Shown here piece after piece: positions 44,629 to 53,233 of a stretch of DNA of 64,000 nt (position 1 is its first letter; each line of letters begins with the position of its first letter). A program made the translations under genes and the position numbers. A model generated the notes under the pieces. It did not search any database. It was not told the origin of the DNA and worked only from the letters and a program-made list of their open reading frames with translations. This stretch comes from Paraliobacillus zengyii (lineage in GTDB: Bacteria; Bacillota; Bacilli; Bacillales; Amphibacillaceae): positions 3,307,501-3,371,500 of the forward strand of contig NZ_CP029797.1 in NCBI RefSeq assembly GCF_003268595.1, written 5' to 3'.

Positions 44629-45835
44629 TAGCCTCACCTCCAAGTGATTCTCTAATCGTTTCAACATCCTTGTCACCACGACCTGATAAACAAATAACGA
44701 TTGTTTCTTCTGCTTGCATTTCTTTTGCTAATTTCATTGTATAAGCAATAGCATGTGCACTTTCTAATGCCGGAATAATCCCCTCAGTTCGTGAAAGTAA
44801 TTGTAAGCCTTCAAGTGCCTCATCATCTGTAATAGACTCATATGTTACACGACCAATTTCTTTAAAATGGCTATGCTCTGGTCCTACGCCAGGATAGTCT
44901 AAACCAGCAGAGATAGAATGCGCCTCTTGAATTTGACCATTCGTATCTTGTAATAAGTATGTCATAGTACCATGTAAAATTCCTGCTTGACCATCCGTTA
45001 ATGTTGCAGCATGCTTGCCTGTTTCTAAGCCAGCTCCTCCAGCTTCAACACCGTATAGCTTAACATCTTGATCATCAACAAATGGATAGAACATACCCAT
45101 TGCATTACTACCACCACCAATACAAGCTACAATTGCATCTGGAAGTTTCCCTTCTGCTTTTTGAATTTGGCGTCTTGTTTCATCACCAATTACACGTTGG
45201 AAATCTCGAACAATTTGCGGGAAAGGGTGCGGTCCAACAACAGAACCAATAATATAATGCGTATCTTCTACATTACTTACCCAATAACGTAATGCCTCAT
45301 TTACAGCATCCTTTAATGTTCCACTTCCTTGATCAACACTTTCAACACGAGCACCCAGTAGCTCCATTCGAAACACATTTAACTTTTGTCTACGAATATC
45401 TTCTTTCCCCATAAAAACAACACATTCTAAACCGAGTAGTGCACAAACAGTTGCTGTTGCAACACCATGCTGTCCAGCACCTGTTTCTGCTACAACCTTT
45501 TTCTTTCCCATTCGAACAGTAAGTAATGCCTGTCCAATAGCATTATTAATCTTATGGGCTCCAGTATGGTTTAAATCCTCACGCTTTAAATAAACTTTTG
45601 GTCCACCTAATTTTTTAGTAAGTCGTTCTGCATAATATAATGGTGTTTCTCTTCCAATATACTGTTCGAAATAATAATTAATTTCTTCTAAAAAGTTGGG
45701 ATCCTTCATTGCCTCTTTATAGGCATTCTCTAACTCAATTACAGCTGGCATTAATGTTTCTGGTACAAATCTCCCTCCAAAAGAACCATAATGTCCTGTT
45801 TCATTTGGTTGATTATATTCTGCCACATTACTCAC
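44621..45835 (-). CDS. trpB: Tryptophan synthase beta chain
   Basis: A PLP enzyme joining indole and serine to tryptophan. The N-terminal [18 protein letters not shown] and the PLP Lys in [12 protein letters not shown] (~residue 90) are diagnostic. [13 protein letters not shown] binds the PLP phosphate, and the C-terminus has [12 protein letters not shown]. The 404-residue length is normal for TrpB1. It starts at ATG 45835, which overlaps the trpF stop by 4 bases. Confidence 0.96.
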   Translation of the reverse strand: MSNVAEYNQPNETGHYGSFGGRFVPETLMPAVIELENAYKEAMKDPNFLEEINYYFEQYIGRETPLYYAERLTKKLGGPKVYLKREDLNHTGAHKINNAIGQALLTVRMGKKKVVAETGAGQHGVATATVCALLGLECVVFMGKEDIRRQKLNVFRMELLGARVESVDQGSGTLKDAVNEALRYWVSNVEDTHYIIGSVVGPHPFPQIVRDFQRVIGDETRRQIQKAEGKLPDAIVACIGGGSNAMGMFYPFVDDQDVKLYGVEAGGAGLETGKHAATLTDGQAGILHGTMTYLLQDTNGQIQEAHSISAGLDYPGVGPEHSHFKEIGRVTYESITDDEALEGLQLLSRTEGIIPALESAHAIAYTMKLAKEMQAEETIVICLSGRGDKDVETIRESLGGEANA

Positions 45836-46443
45836 CTATCCCTTTTCACCTCATGTATAAAGGCTTTTATTTTTTCGTTATCTTTTGCTCCGTTTGTTTC
45901 AACCCCACTTGAAACATCAATTCCTGTAGGATTAACCTCTTCAATAGCTTCTGCGACATTACCTGCATGTAGGCCACCAGCTAATAATACTTTTCCCTCG
46001 ATAGCTGGTATGTCTTTTACTAACGACCAATTAAACGTTTCCCCATTCCCACCGCGATATTTACCGGCAGGACTATCTAATAAAAAGTAAGCACATTGAT
46101 AACCAACAAGTTGTTCAACATCTGCTTGATCACGAATTTGAAATGCTTTTATTACCGGATAATTTACTTCCTTACAGAAAGCAGCTGATTCATCTCCATG
46201 TAATTGTACATAGTCTAATCCTACTGTTTTAGCAACATCTTGAATTGTTGCGAGCTCTTCATTAACAAAAACACCAACTTTTTTCACATTGTCTGGCAAC
46301 TTTTCAGCGATTAGTCGTGCTTGTTGCTTTGTTACTTGCCGTTTACTTTTAGCAAAAACAAATCCAATAAAGTCTGCACCTGCTGCTGCAGCCTGCAGTC
46401 CTGCTTCTATTGTCGTAATGCCACATATTTTAGCTAACATCAT
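45832..46443 (-). CDS. trpF: Phosphoribosylanthranilate isomerase
   Basis: It converts phosphoribosylanthranilate to the carboxyphenylamino sugar phosphate. A TIM barrel with AKICGITT (general-base Cys ~7) at the N-terminus, [31 protein letters not shown] and [19 protein letters not shown], then the phosphate site [15 protein letters not shown]. It starts with two consecutive ATGs (46443 and 46440) after GGGGTCTAG. Length 203. Confidence 0.95.
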   Translation of the reverse strand: MMLAKICGITTIEAGLQAAAAGADFIGFVFAKSKRQVTKQQARLIAEKLPDNVKKVGVFVNEELATIQDVAKTVGLDYVQLHGDESAAFCKEVNYPVIKAFQIRDQADVEQLVGYQCAYFLLDSPAGKYRGGNGETFNWSLVKDIPAIEGKVLLAGGLHAGNVAEAIEEVNPTGIDVSSGVETNGAKDNEKIKAFIHEVKRDR

Positions 46444-46455
46444 CTAGACCCCATT

Positions 46456-47229
46456 TCACAACTTAATCCGTAAATCGCTAAACGTTTTGTCTAATTGTCC
46501 AGAACGCATCATCGTCTCGCCGACTAGAATTCCACGTACCCCTGCTTTTTTAACTCGTTCAACGTCTGTTGTTGTTTTAATTCCACTTTCACTGATTACT
46601 ACTGTTTTACTTGTATCAATTAATGTGGTCAATCTTTCGGTTATTGCTAGATCAACCTCAAACGTTTTTAGATTGCGGTTGTTAATCCCGATAATATCGG
46701 CCCCAATTTCTTGAGCGACCATTAGTTCTTCTTCATTATGAACTTCAAATAGTACCTCTAGATCTAATTGTTTTGCACATTTATATAATTCCAATAAGCG
46801 GTTCTTTGGTAATGCAGCAGCGATCAACAAAATGACATTAGCACCATAATCTTTTGCGCGCTCCAATTGGATTTCATCAATAATAAAATCTTTATTTAAA
46901 ATTGGAATCTCTACCGCTTCACGAACAGCAGCAAGGTCATCCATCGTTCCTTTAAAGAAAGGATAATCTGTTAGAACAGAAATAACACTTGCTCCATATT
47001 TTTCATACTGTTTTCCTTGCTCTGGAGGATTTACGTCTGGATTTATAATTCCTTTTGATGGAGATGAGCGTTTGATTTCCGCAATAATATTCATATAGTC
47101 TGCTTCCATAAATATATCAAACAATGATTTAATCGGTAGCTTCCGTTGTCTTTCTTTTTTTTGATAGTTTTCTTTTAATAAAGCTACTTCTTTTTCCTTT
47201 TCTTCTAATATAGTATCTAGAATTGTCAT
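46456..47229 (-). CDS. trpC: Indole-3-glycerol phosphate synthase
   Basis: It closes the indole ring. AEIKRSSPSKGII carries the catalytic Lys (~52). ISVLTDYPFFKGTMDDL, LNKDFIIDEIQLERAKDYGA, EVHNEEELMVA, IGINNRNLKTFEVD and ISESGI are the further active-site loops in the expected order. The 257-residue length is standard. It lies 4 bases after the trpD stop and 12 bases before trpF. Confidence 0.96.
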   Translation of the reverse strand: MTILDTILEEKEKEVALLKENYQKKERQRKLPIKSLFDIFMEADYMNIIAEIKRSSPSKGIINPDVNPPEQGKQYEKYGASVISVLTDYPFFKGTMDDLAAVREAVEIPILNKDFIIDEIQLERAKDYGANVILLIAAALPKNRLLELYKCAKQLDLEVLFEVHNEEELMVAQEIGADIIGINNRNLKTFEVDLAITERLTTLIDTSKTVVISESGIKTTTDVERVKKAGVRGILVGETMMRSGQLDKTFSDLRIKL

Positions 47230-47233
47230 CTTT

Positions 47234-48256
47234 TCACACCTCTTGTTTTATCTGATTACTGTAGTTGATCAAATTTTCTAGTTTTGCTAAGGCTGCACCA
47301 GAATCTATACTTTCTCGGGCCAAATCTACACCCTCTTGTACTGTACTTGCTTTTCCGTCAGCGAATATCCCTAAACCTGCATTAAATATAACGGTATCAC
47401 GAGCGGCACCAGGTTTTCCATCTAGTACATCACGTAGGATTTGTGCATTTTCTTTCGCGTCACCGCCCTTAAGCTCCTCGTTCTGGTAAACAGGTAATCC
47501 TACCTCTTCCGCATGAAGTGTAAACTGCATGATTTCACCACGCTCTAATAGAACCAAATGATTCTCCCCAGCAAGTGAAGCTTCATCCATATGACCCGCA
47601 CCATTTAGAATAAGTGCACGTTTTCGACCTAGTTGATGCAAAACATTTGCCATTTGTTCTAACATATCACGACGGTAAATCCCTAAGAGTTGCGTTGTTA
47701 ATTCTATTGGGTTTGTTAAAGGTCCAATTAAGTTGAAAACAGTTGGAACACCTAATGTTTTACGTACTTTCATCATTCGCTTCATAGCTGGATGGACATG
47801 TGGTGCAAATAAAAAGGCTATCCCATTGTCTTTTAATAATATTTTCATATGTTCAGGTGTCATATCAAGCGAGACCCCTAATTGTTCCAATACATCCGCA
47901 CTTCCTGTTTTACTCGAGACACTGCGATTCCCGTGCTTTGCAACAGTTATACCAGCTCCAGCAATCACAAACGCTGCTGTTGTACTAATATTAAAACTTT
48001 GCGACCCATCACCACCAGTACCACAATTGTCTATCACTCCTGGCATTACTTGTGAGACAGTTAGTGATTTCTCTCGAATTACATTGACTATTCCAGCAAT
48101 TTCATCTGATGTTTCACCTTTAACTTTTAAAGCTGTCAAAAATGCACTAATCTCGATATCTGATGTTTCTTCCTTAAACATAATTCGTGCCGCTTCTTCC
48201 ATTTCTAGTAAAGTTAAATCCGCACGATTCATAACTTTTTCAAGATATTGTCTCAT
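47234..48256 (-). CDS. trpD: Anthranilate phosphoribosyltransferase
   Basis: It adds ribose-5-phosphate from PRPP to anthranilate. The PRPP motif is DNCGTGGDGSQSFNIST (~residues 77-93). VAKHGNRSVSSKTGSADVLE and FLFAPHVHPAMK follow, and then the metal motif GAGHMDEAS. The 340-residue length is normal. It begins 17 bases inside the 3' end of the glutamine amidotransferase gene, so translation is probably coupled. Confidence 0.95.
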   Translation of the reverse strand: MRQYLEKVMNRADLTLLEMEEAARIMFKEETSDIEISAFLTALKVKGETSDEIAGIVNVIREKSLTVSQVMPGVIDNCGTGGDGSQSFNISTTAAFVIAGAGITVAKHGNRSVSSKTGSADVLEQLGVSLDMTPEHMKILLKDNGIAFLFAPHVHPAMKRMMKVRKTLGVPTVFNLIGPLTNPIELTTQLLGIYRRDMLEQMANVLHQLGRKRALILNGAGHMDEASLAGENHLVLLERGEIMQFTLHAEEVGLPVYQNEELKGGDAKENAQILRDVLDGKPGAARDTVIFNAGLGIFADGKASTVQEGVDLARESIDSGAALAKLENLINYSNQIKQEV

Positions 48257-48839
48257 ATGATCGCTCCTTTTTTATTGTTTCAAAAAAATTCGCTAGCATT
48301 TGTTTTCCTGTATTTGTTCCAATTGATTCCGGATGAAATTGCAAGCCGTAAACTGGTAGATAATTGTGTTTCAACCCCATAATCTCATCATCATCAATGG
48401 ATGTAGCAGTAATTTCAAGTGTGGCTGGTACTGTATCCTGTTTGACAACTAGGGAGTGATAACGCATTACCTCTAACGGTTCTTCCAAATCTTGAAATAC
48501 CTCATCTTCCGTATGCTTGATCATTGATGTCTTACCGTGTTTAATATGTGTGGCATGAGAGACAGTCGCGCCATAAGCAACACCAATCGCTTGATGCCCT
48601 AGGCAAATACCTAAAATAGGAAAAATTCTATCTAACTGTTTCACGACATCGATACAAATCCCTGCTTCTTCTGGTGTGCCAGGTCCTGGTGAAAGAATTA
48701 TTGCTTCAGGCTTCATCTTTTTAATTTCTTCAATCGTGATTTTATCGTTACGAACGACCTGCACCTCTTTATCTAATTCAGAAATATATTGAAATAGGTT
48801 ATAGGTAAAAGAGTCATAGTTATCAATCAAAAGGATCAT
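48240..48839 (-). CDS. trpG: Anthranilate synthase component II (glutamine amidotransferase)
   Basis: A class I glutamine amidotransferase giving ammonia to TrpE. It has the start MILLIDNYDSFTYNLFQYI, nucleophile Cys in LGICLGHQAIG (~79) and His/Glu in GLQFHPES (~170). Its place between trpE and trpD indicates TrpG, although such subunits can also serve PabB. B. subtilis itself has no trpG in its trp operon and uses pabA of the folate operon, so this operon is of a more complete type. It starts 1 base after the trpE stop codon. Confidence 0.94.
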   Translation of the reverse strand: MILLIDNYDSFTYNLFQYISELDKEVQVVRNDKITIEEIKKMKPEAIILSPGPGTPEEAGICIDVVKQLDRIFPILGICLGHQAIGVAYGATVSHATHIKHGKTSMIKHTEDEVFQDLEEPLEVMRYHSLVVKQDTVPATLEITATSIDDDEIMGLKHNYLPVYGLQFHPESIGTNTGKQMLANFFETIKKERSYETIS

Positions 48840-48840
48840 T

Positions 48841-50235
48841 TTAATTTACCTCCAATAATGATTTTGCTTTGTTCAATGTTTCTTGATATTCAGATGCTGG
48901 ATCCGAATCATAAACAATTCCTGCTCCCGCTTGCACGTATGCTTGTTTTCCTTTAATGACCATTGTGCGAATTGCTAACGCTAAATCTACATCACCGTTC
49001 ATATTGATATATCCAACAGAACCAGCATAAACGCCTCGTTTCTTTGTTTCTAAACGATTAATAATTTGCATCGCACTTATCTTTGGTGCACCAGATACTG
49101 TTCCAGCTGGCAGGGTGGATACAAGCGCATCAATACCAGTAAAATCTTTATTAAGTTTGCCTTGAACTTCTGAAACGATATGCATGACATGCTGATAGCG
49201 TTCAATTGTCATAAACTTCGGTATCGTAATCGTGCCAACCTGGCAAACACGACCGATATCATTACGACTTAAATCAACCAACATCTTATGCTCTGCACGT
49301 TCTTTCTCATCTGCTAATAACTCTTCAGCTAACGCTTGATCTTTTACATCGGTTGTACCACGCGGTCTAGTCCCTGCAATTGGATTTGTAATCAGTTGGT
49401 CACCCTTTGTTTTAATCAAACTTTCTGGAGAAGCACCTAGGACAATATACGTCTTAAAATCGATAAAAAACATATATGGTGATGGATTTGCTAAACGCAA
49501 TCTGCGATAAAAAGTAAATGGATCAACATCAAAGCTTGCTATCATTCGCTGTGATAGAACAACTTGAAATATATCGCCATCTGTAATATGTTGTTTTGCG
49601 GTCTCAACCATTTCCATAAACGTTTGTTTATTAATAGAAGGTTTGAAAGAAACTTTGATGTTCTCTTCCACGTTTTCTTCTACATGTTTCTTTACATCTG
49701 CTTGTATTCTCTCCAACTGTTTAACTAAATGACTTTTAGTCCGTTTACCATCTAAGTTGGTTGCAATTATTGTTACCGTTTGTTTTTTATGATCAAAAAC
49801 AACAACGTCTTGATAGAACATGACATGGACATCTGGCATTTCGATTTCATCATCTAATAGTCTACCAATATCTTCATACTGACGAATCGTATCATATCCA
49901 ATATAGCCAATCGCACCACCATAAAAAGCAAAAGGCAAATCAAGTGTTTGAAGTGGAATATGGCGTTTAATAACTTCCAATGGCTTTCCAAACGCTTCTT
50001 CTTTCGTATCTTCTTGATTGTCATAAACAAATGTTCGACTGCTATCACCAACAATTTCTTTAAAAGGTTCAAAACCGATAAAGGAATAACGACCTTTTTC
50101 ACCATGTCCACTAGAACTTTCTAATAGGAACTTTTTCTTTCCTTGTATCCGATTATATACCGAGATTGGCGTTAAAGTATCACCGTTAATTTGTATCTTT
50201 TCAAATAATATACTTTGCGATTTTGTCTCCATCAT
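48841..50235 (-). CDS. trpE: Anthranilate synthase component I
   Basis: It makes anthranilate from chorismate and ammonia. The catalytic part has GDIFQVVLSQRM, FIDFKTYIVLGASPESL, NPIAGTRPRG, HKMLVDLSRNDIGRV and TLPAGTVSGAPKISAM in the proper order. The N-terminal feedback site for Trp is seen in LLESSSGHGEKGRYSFIG. ATGs lie at 50241, 50235 and 50232; AAGGAGCG fits 50235 best. The length (464) is slightly short of the average. It is the first gene of trpEGDCFBA and is preceded by two T-boxes, but no TRAP-type leader was seen. Confidence 0.95.
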   Translation of the reverse strand: MMETKSQSILFEKIQINGDTLTPISVYNRIQGKKKFLLESSSGHGEKGRYSFIGFEPFKEIVGDSSRTFVYDNQEDTKEEAFGKPLEVIKRHIPLQTLDLPFAFYGGAIGYIGYDTIRQYEDIGRLLDDEIEMPDVHVMFYQDVVVFDHKKQTVTIIATNLDGKRTKSHLVKQLERIQADVKKHVEENVEENIKVSFKPSINKQTFMEMVETAKQHITDGDIFQVVLSQRMIASFDVDPFTFYRRLRLANPSPYMFFIDFKTYIVLGASPESLIKTKGDQLITNPIAGTRPRGTTDVKDQALAEELLADEKERAEHKMLVDLSRNDIGRVCQVGTITIPKFMTIERYQHVMHIVSEVQGKLNKDFTGIDALVSTLPAGTVSGAPKISAMQIINRLETKKRGVYAGSVGYINMNGDVDLALAIRTMVIKGKQAYVQAGAGIVYDSDPASEYQETLNKAKSLLEVN

Positions 50236-50276
50236 TTTCATTCGCTCCTTTTATTTATTACGTTATTTTTGATAAT

Positions 50277-50545
50277 AAAAAAAACCCTATACACACAATT
50301 CAATTGCATGTATAGGGGACGGTTTAATACCGCGGTGCCACCTCTATGTTGAAGAATATCTCTTTACTCTTCCACTCGTTAATCCGATAACGGAGATAAT
50401 CCGACCTTTCCTACTAGTTAAACTTTAACCGTTCAGAAAAGCTCTCGTAAGTCCATTCTGCTTCTTTCTTATACCAGTTTCCAGCTACCCCGGCTCTCTA
50501 TGATAAGAAAAAGACAAGCATACTACTCTTACTTCAACAATTTCA
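50277..50545 (-). ncRNA. Tryptophan T-box riboswitch 2 (trpE-proximal)
   Basis: On the minus strand it begins with AGAGTAGTA. A stem I has AGAGAGCCGGGG and the specifier loop GAATGGAC, with TGG (Trp) at 50455-50453. The T-box AGAGGTGGCACCGCGGTA (50345-50328) follows. The terminator (CCCTATACATGCAATT/AATTGTGTGTATAGGG and T8) ends 36-40 bases before trpE. Uncharged tRNA-Trp should favour the antiterminator. Confidence 0.93.
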
Positions 50546-50550
50546 CCTAT

Positions 50551-50815
50551 AAAAAAAGGGTTTCCTACATCCGAAAAGGACGAGGAAACCCGTGGTACCA
50601 CCTTAGTTAGCTGAAAGTCAGCTCACTTTACTAGCCGAGTAGAATACTCGAGTAGTTGTCTCAGATAACGATGAGACTAAATCGTCAAAGCCTACTACCC
50701 TTTAATAAGGGGTTTGGTTTGAAAGCTCAGAAGTCCATTTACTTATCGTCCACACTAGTTCACACCAACCACTAGCTCTCTTTAGTGAAATAAATAAGCT
50801 ACTACTCTTCGTCAA
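50551..50815 (-). ncRNA. Tryptophan T-box riboswitch 1 (promoter-proximal)
   Basis: It begins with GAAGAGTAGTAG, then AGAGAGCTAGTGG. The specifier loop is AAATGGAC with TGG at 50737-50735, and the T-box is AAGGTGGTACCACGGG (50604-50589). Its own terminator is GGGTTTCCT/AGGAAACCC with seven T (50591-50551). Both T-boxes therefore read tRNA-Trp in series. Confidence 0.93.
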
Positions 50816-50845
50816 CACTTATAACCGTTTGCTATCTTGTCTCTT

Positions 50846-50874
50846 ATCATAATATGCTACCATTATTTTGTCAA
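50846..50874 (-). promoter_or_regulatory. Sigma-A promoter of the trp operon
   Basis: TTGACA (50874-50869), 17-base spacer and TATGAT (50851-50846), 30-40 bases before the first T-box. Confidence 0.85.
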
Positions 50875-50915
50875 CAGGTACACTTGAATTTTCAAACATT
50901 TTAGATAATTAATCT

Positions 50916-51380
50916 CTACAGGTCTTCTATCTCCCAAACACCAATCTCAGAAAATCCAGGGGAGTAGCGAATCAGGGGCGTGCGAATCCACCATCTCCTT
51001 TTATTTGTGAGATCTCTCCCGGTAATATCTTCTTCTAAACTAAACCAATATGCTTGCCAAACAAATTTTGAACAATAGTTCTTTTGTTTATTACTTAAAT
51101 GTGGATGAAATGAATAACTTGTTACATGTTGAATATTATCTTGGGCCCAAGAAGCACTTTTTTCCCCTCCGCGTAACGGACGAAGCAAGGTTACTCGCCC
51201 ACCATGCGGATGACGAGATTTATACTGCTTTACCGTATCAGCAAATGCTCCCTTTGGATGAGAATGGTATATTCTATTGTCATGCCCTACGATACCACAA
51301 TGACCGACTAAAAAAGTAGAAAGGCTTTTTGATGAATAAATAACATCACCTGGTTGCAATAGGATTTCTTTATTAGACAA
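50916..51380 (-). CDS. Permuted papain-fold hydrolase-like protein, second copy
   Basis: A 154-residue cytoplasmic protein. The N-terminal LQPGDVIYSSKSLSTFLVGHCGIVGHDNRIYHSHP has the H-C-G-I-V-G His, and the Cys is in NKQKNYCSKFVWQAYW. This H-before-C order is that of the YiiX/permuted NlpC-P60 group, as in the protein at 20734. The frame is open from a GTG (51419), but GAGGAGGTG lies 11 bases before TTG 51380, which is the best start. It sits 83 bases after the DHQS-II-like gene on the same strand and may be co-transcribed. Substrate unknown. Confidence 0.65.
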   Translation of the reverse strand: MSNKEILLQPGDVIYSSKSLSTFLVGHCGIVGHDNRIYHSHPKGAFADTVKQYKSRHPHGGRVTLLRPLRGGEKSASWAQDNIQHVTSYSFHPHLSNKQKNYCSKFVWQAYWFSLEEDITGRDLTNKRRWWIRTPLIRYSPGFSEIGVWEIEDL

Positions 51381-51463
51381 CTTTAGCCCCACCTCCTCAC
51401 TTGCGTTCTTTCCTAACACTTTATACTTATTTTCTTCAGACCTTAGTATAACTTGTTAATAGA

Positions 51464-52012
51464 TTAATATTCACTTATCTCTTCATCAATTTTATTACCC
51501 AAATGTCTGCCTGGTTGGTCTGGATAGCAAGTTATTCGATCACCTTTTTCTAAATCAAGGACAGCCTTTGCATGTCCATCTGCAGTTAAAACATGGACAC
51601 TATCAGCTTCTTGTAAGGTTGCCGAGATTTCTTGTTCCGTTCCTTCTATCTGACACACTACCCTTAAGAAAGGGCGCTTCTCCACTTTAACTCGTCCTAC
51701 CGCTACTTTTCTAGCTTCATTACCTAGCCAGATTGGAACCTCTAAACCCGGTTTCACTTCTGATAAATAGGTTGTCTTACCTTCGCCTAAATAAAGATAC
51801 TGATGAATCGCACCACCATTCATACGAAATGGACGTGGTGGATATGTATTTGTTGACCGATTTTCTGATAAAATAAATAGGTATCCATTTCCTGTATTTC
51901 CAACAAGTAAACCTTCTACAGGTTCTAGTTTGTCAATCACATCTAAACACACTCGTGTCCCCATTCCGATCGATGTAACACTTATCACTTCAGCGATTGC
52001 TAATGTTTCCAT
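51464..52012 (-). CDS. Free-standing C-terminal domain of 3-dehydroquinate synthase II
   Basis: The whole 182-residue protein follows the C-terminal half of archaeal-type DHQ synthase II: SIGMGTRVCLDVIDKLEPVEGLLVGNTGNGYL-type start, PPRPFRMNGGAIHQYL, KTTYLSEVKPG, VAVGRVKVEKRPFLRV, LQEADSVHVL and GDRITCYPDQPGRHLGNKI. The N-terminal half, which contains the NAD-dependent catalytic region in the ~340-380-residue archaeal enzymes, is absent, so activity alone is doubtful. Its place upstream of trp is suggestive of aromatic metabolism but not proof. It could act with another protein or bind a related ligand. It is a complete ORF with ATG 52012 after AAAGGGAG. Confidence 0.78.
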   Translation of the reverse strand: METLAIAEVISVTSIGMGTRVCLDVIDKLEPVEGLLVGNTGNGYLFILSENRSTNTYPPRPFRMNGGAIHQYLYLGEGKTTYLSEVKPGLEVPIWLGNEARKVAVGRVKVEKRPFLRVVCQIEGTEQEISATLQEADSVHVLTADGHAKAVLDLEKGDRITCYPDQPGRHLGNKIDEEISEY

Positions 52013-52123
52013 TTTATTACTCCCTTTCTATAATAAAATTTGCTTTTTCACAAATTTTCTATAGCCAATGATAGTGTTCATCATATACAATATAACCTAG
52101 ATTGACAAACAGGAGGATACAAA

Positions 52124-52258
52124 GTGAGGAACTTATTAGTCTTCTTATTTCTTCTTTTAATTATAAGTTTTAGTGTGGTTGGCATCGTACAAAACTCTCC
52201 CACACATGGCGTAAAAGTAGAACAACAAAGTGAAGAAACCTTAATTCAAGATTCTTAA
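52124..52258 (+). CDS. Small 44-residue membrane peptide, unknown
   Basis: The frame has GTG 52124 with CAGGAGGATA at ideal spacing and ends at TAA 52256. Translation: MRNLLVFLFLLLIISFSVVG (helix ~4-22) then IVQNSPTHGVKVEQQSEETL and IQDS. A single N-terminal helix with a short polar tail suggests a membrane-anchored or secreted peptide. It is divergent from the DHQS-like gene. A terminator follows 30 bases later. No homologue is recognised. Confidence 0.7.
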   Translation: MRNLLVFLFLLLIISFSVVGIVQNSPTHGVKVEQQSEETLIQDS

Positions 52259-52285
52259 ATATAAATAGGCGGTCACGCTTGGTAA

Positions 52286-52328
52286 TCAAAAAAATCGGAA
52301 GTGCGTTTAATAATACGCACTTCCGATT
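52286..52328 (-). terminator. Terminator of the LysM-3D gene
   Basis: AATCGGAAGTGCGT (52293-52306) pairs perfectly with ACGCACTTCCGATT (52315-52328). On the minus strand it ends in seven T. The convergent small peptide gene probably uses the same hairpin. Confidence 0.92.
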
Positions 52329-52332
52329 CTAT

Positions 52333-53127
52333 TTAATCTAAAATTGTAACATCAACTGTACGGACGCCCCATTGAAAAGCTTCATCTTTAGTTGGTACGT
52401 GAATATCAATCTTACTTCCTTTAATTGCGCCACCAGTGTCTCCAGCAATTGCCTCTCCATATCCTTCCACGTATACTCTTGTACCTAATGGAATAACAGA
52501 TGGATCAACTGCAATCACCTTTTTATTGCGATCCTCGTTCAAATTAATACCTGTTGCTGTGATACCAGAGCAACCCGTGCATTCAGCGGTATACGCTGTT
52601 GCAGTTACCGTTATAGTTTCACCAGCTGGATTTTCGGATGCATTTGCTTCACTAGTAGTAGTTTCTTCAACTTCTTCAGCTTCCACAGCTACTGGAGTCT
52701 CTTCTACTTCTGATTCTTCTACTGTCTCTGTTGTTTCAGCAGATGCTGTTTGTGGCTCATTTACTACCTGTTTAACAGATTGGATACGTAACTCTTGATC
52801 TATTAAAATTAAATCAGAAGATAGTGAATTCCATTCTATTAATTCATTTACTTCAACATTATGCTCGTCTGCAATTTCACTTAAAGAATCGCCCTTCTTA
52901 ACTATATATACAATCTCTTTATCTATTTGTAATGTTTGACCAGGAAATAACATATCTTCCTCTAGTTCATTTATTTCCTTGAGCTCATCTACTGAGCTTT
53001 CATATTCTTGGGCAATTTCCCAAAGGCTATCTCCTTTGACCACTTGGTACTCTTCTGCAGATGCTGTTGTTGTAGCTGTACCCACTATAGTTAATCCAAT
53101 AGCGAATGCTACGACTTTTTTGTTCAT
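52333..53127 (-). CDS. Cell-wall enzyme with two LysM repeats and a 3D domain (YocH-like)
   Basis: The signal peptide MNKKVVAFAIGLTIVGTATT is cut near ASA-EE. LysM 1 is YQVVKGDSLWEIAQEYESSV (~27-70) and LysM 2 is YIVKKGDSLSEIADEHNVEV (~73-116). A Glu/Thr-rich linker runs to ~165. The C-terminal 3D domain has TATAYTAECTGCSG, IAVDPSVIPLGTRVYVEGYG and AGDTGGAIKGSKIDI, with the three Asp of the name. These proteins are secreted and act on peptidoglycan; B. subtilis YocH belongs to the WalRK regulon. A WalR box was looked for upstream but is not convincing. It has a structured leader. Confidence 0.9.
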   Translation of the reverse strand: MNKKVVAFAIGLTIVGTATTTASAEEYQVVKGDSLWEIAQEYESSVDELKEINELEEDMLFPGQTLQIDKEIVYIVKKGDSLSEIADEHNVEVNELIEWNSLSSDLILIDQELRIQSVKQVVNEPQTASAETTETVEESEVEETPVAVEAEEVEETTTSEANASENPAGETITVTATAYTAECTGCSGITATGINLNEDRNKKVIAVDPSVIPLGTRVYVEGYGEAIAGDTGGAIKGSKIDIHVPTKDEAFQWGVRTVDVTILD

Positions 53128-53152
53128 CTGTTTCCCTCCTTATTTTTGTGAC

Positions 53153-53233
53153 AAGCCCAATCGTAACATAGACAATTGTGTTTGTGGTTACAATGCGTTT
53201 AAGACTTCATTGCAACGTTTACGTTTCGGGCTT
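53153..53233 (-). promoter_or_regulatory. Structured 5' leader of the LysM-3D gene (possible RNA element)
   Basis: The closing stem AAGCCC (53233-53228)/GGGCTT (53158-53153) is continued by CGTAA/TTACG across an internal loop. It encloses a stem-loop GCAATG/CATTGT and a smaller AT hairpin. It lies 15-17 bases before the ribosome binding site. The fold does not match the riboswitch classes I know. Confidence 0.5.

Noticed and set aside
47733..48260. 175-residue antisense frame opposite trpD
   Set aside because: It lies entirely within a well-identified gene and has no ribosome binding site.
52436..52798. 120-residue Ser/Val-rich antisense frame opposite the LysM-3D gene
   Set aside because: Its composition is the reverse of the Glu/Thr-rich linker, and no start signal is present.
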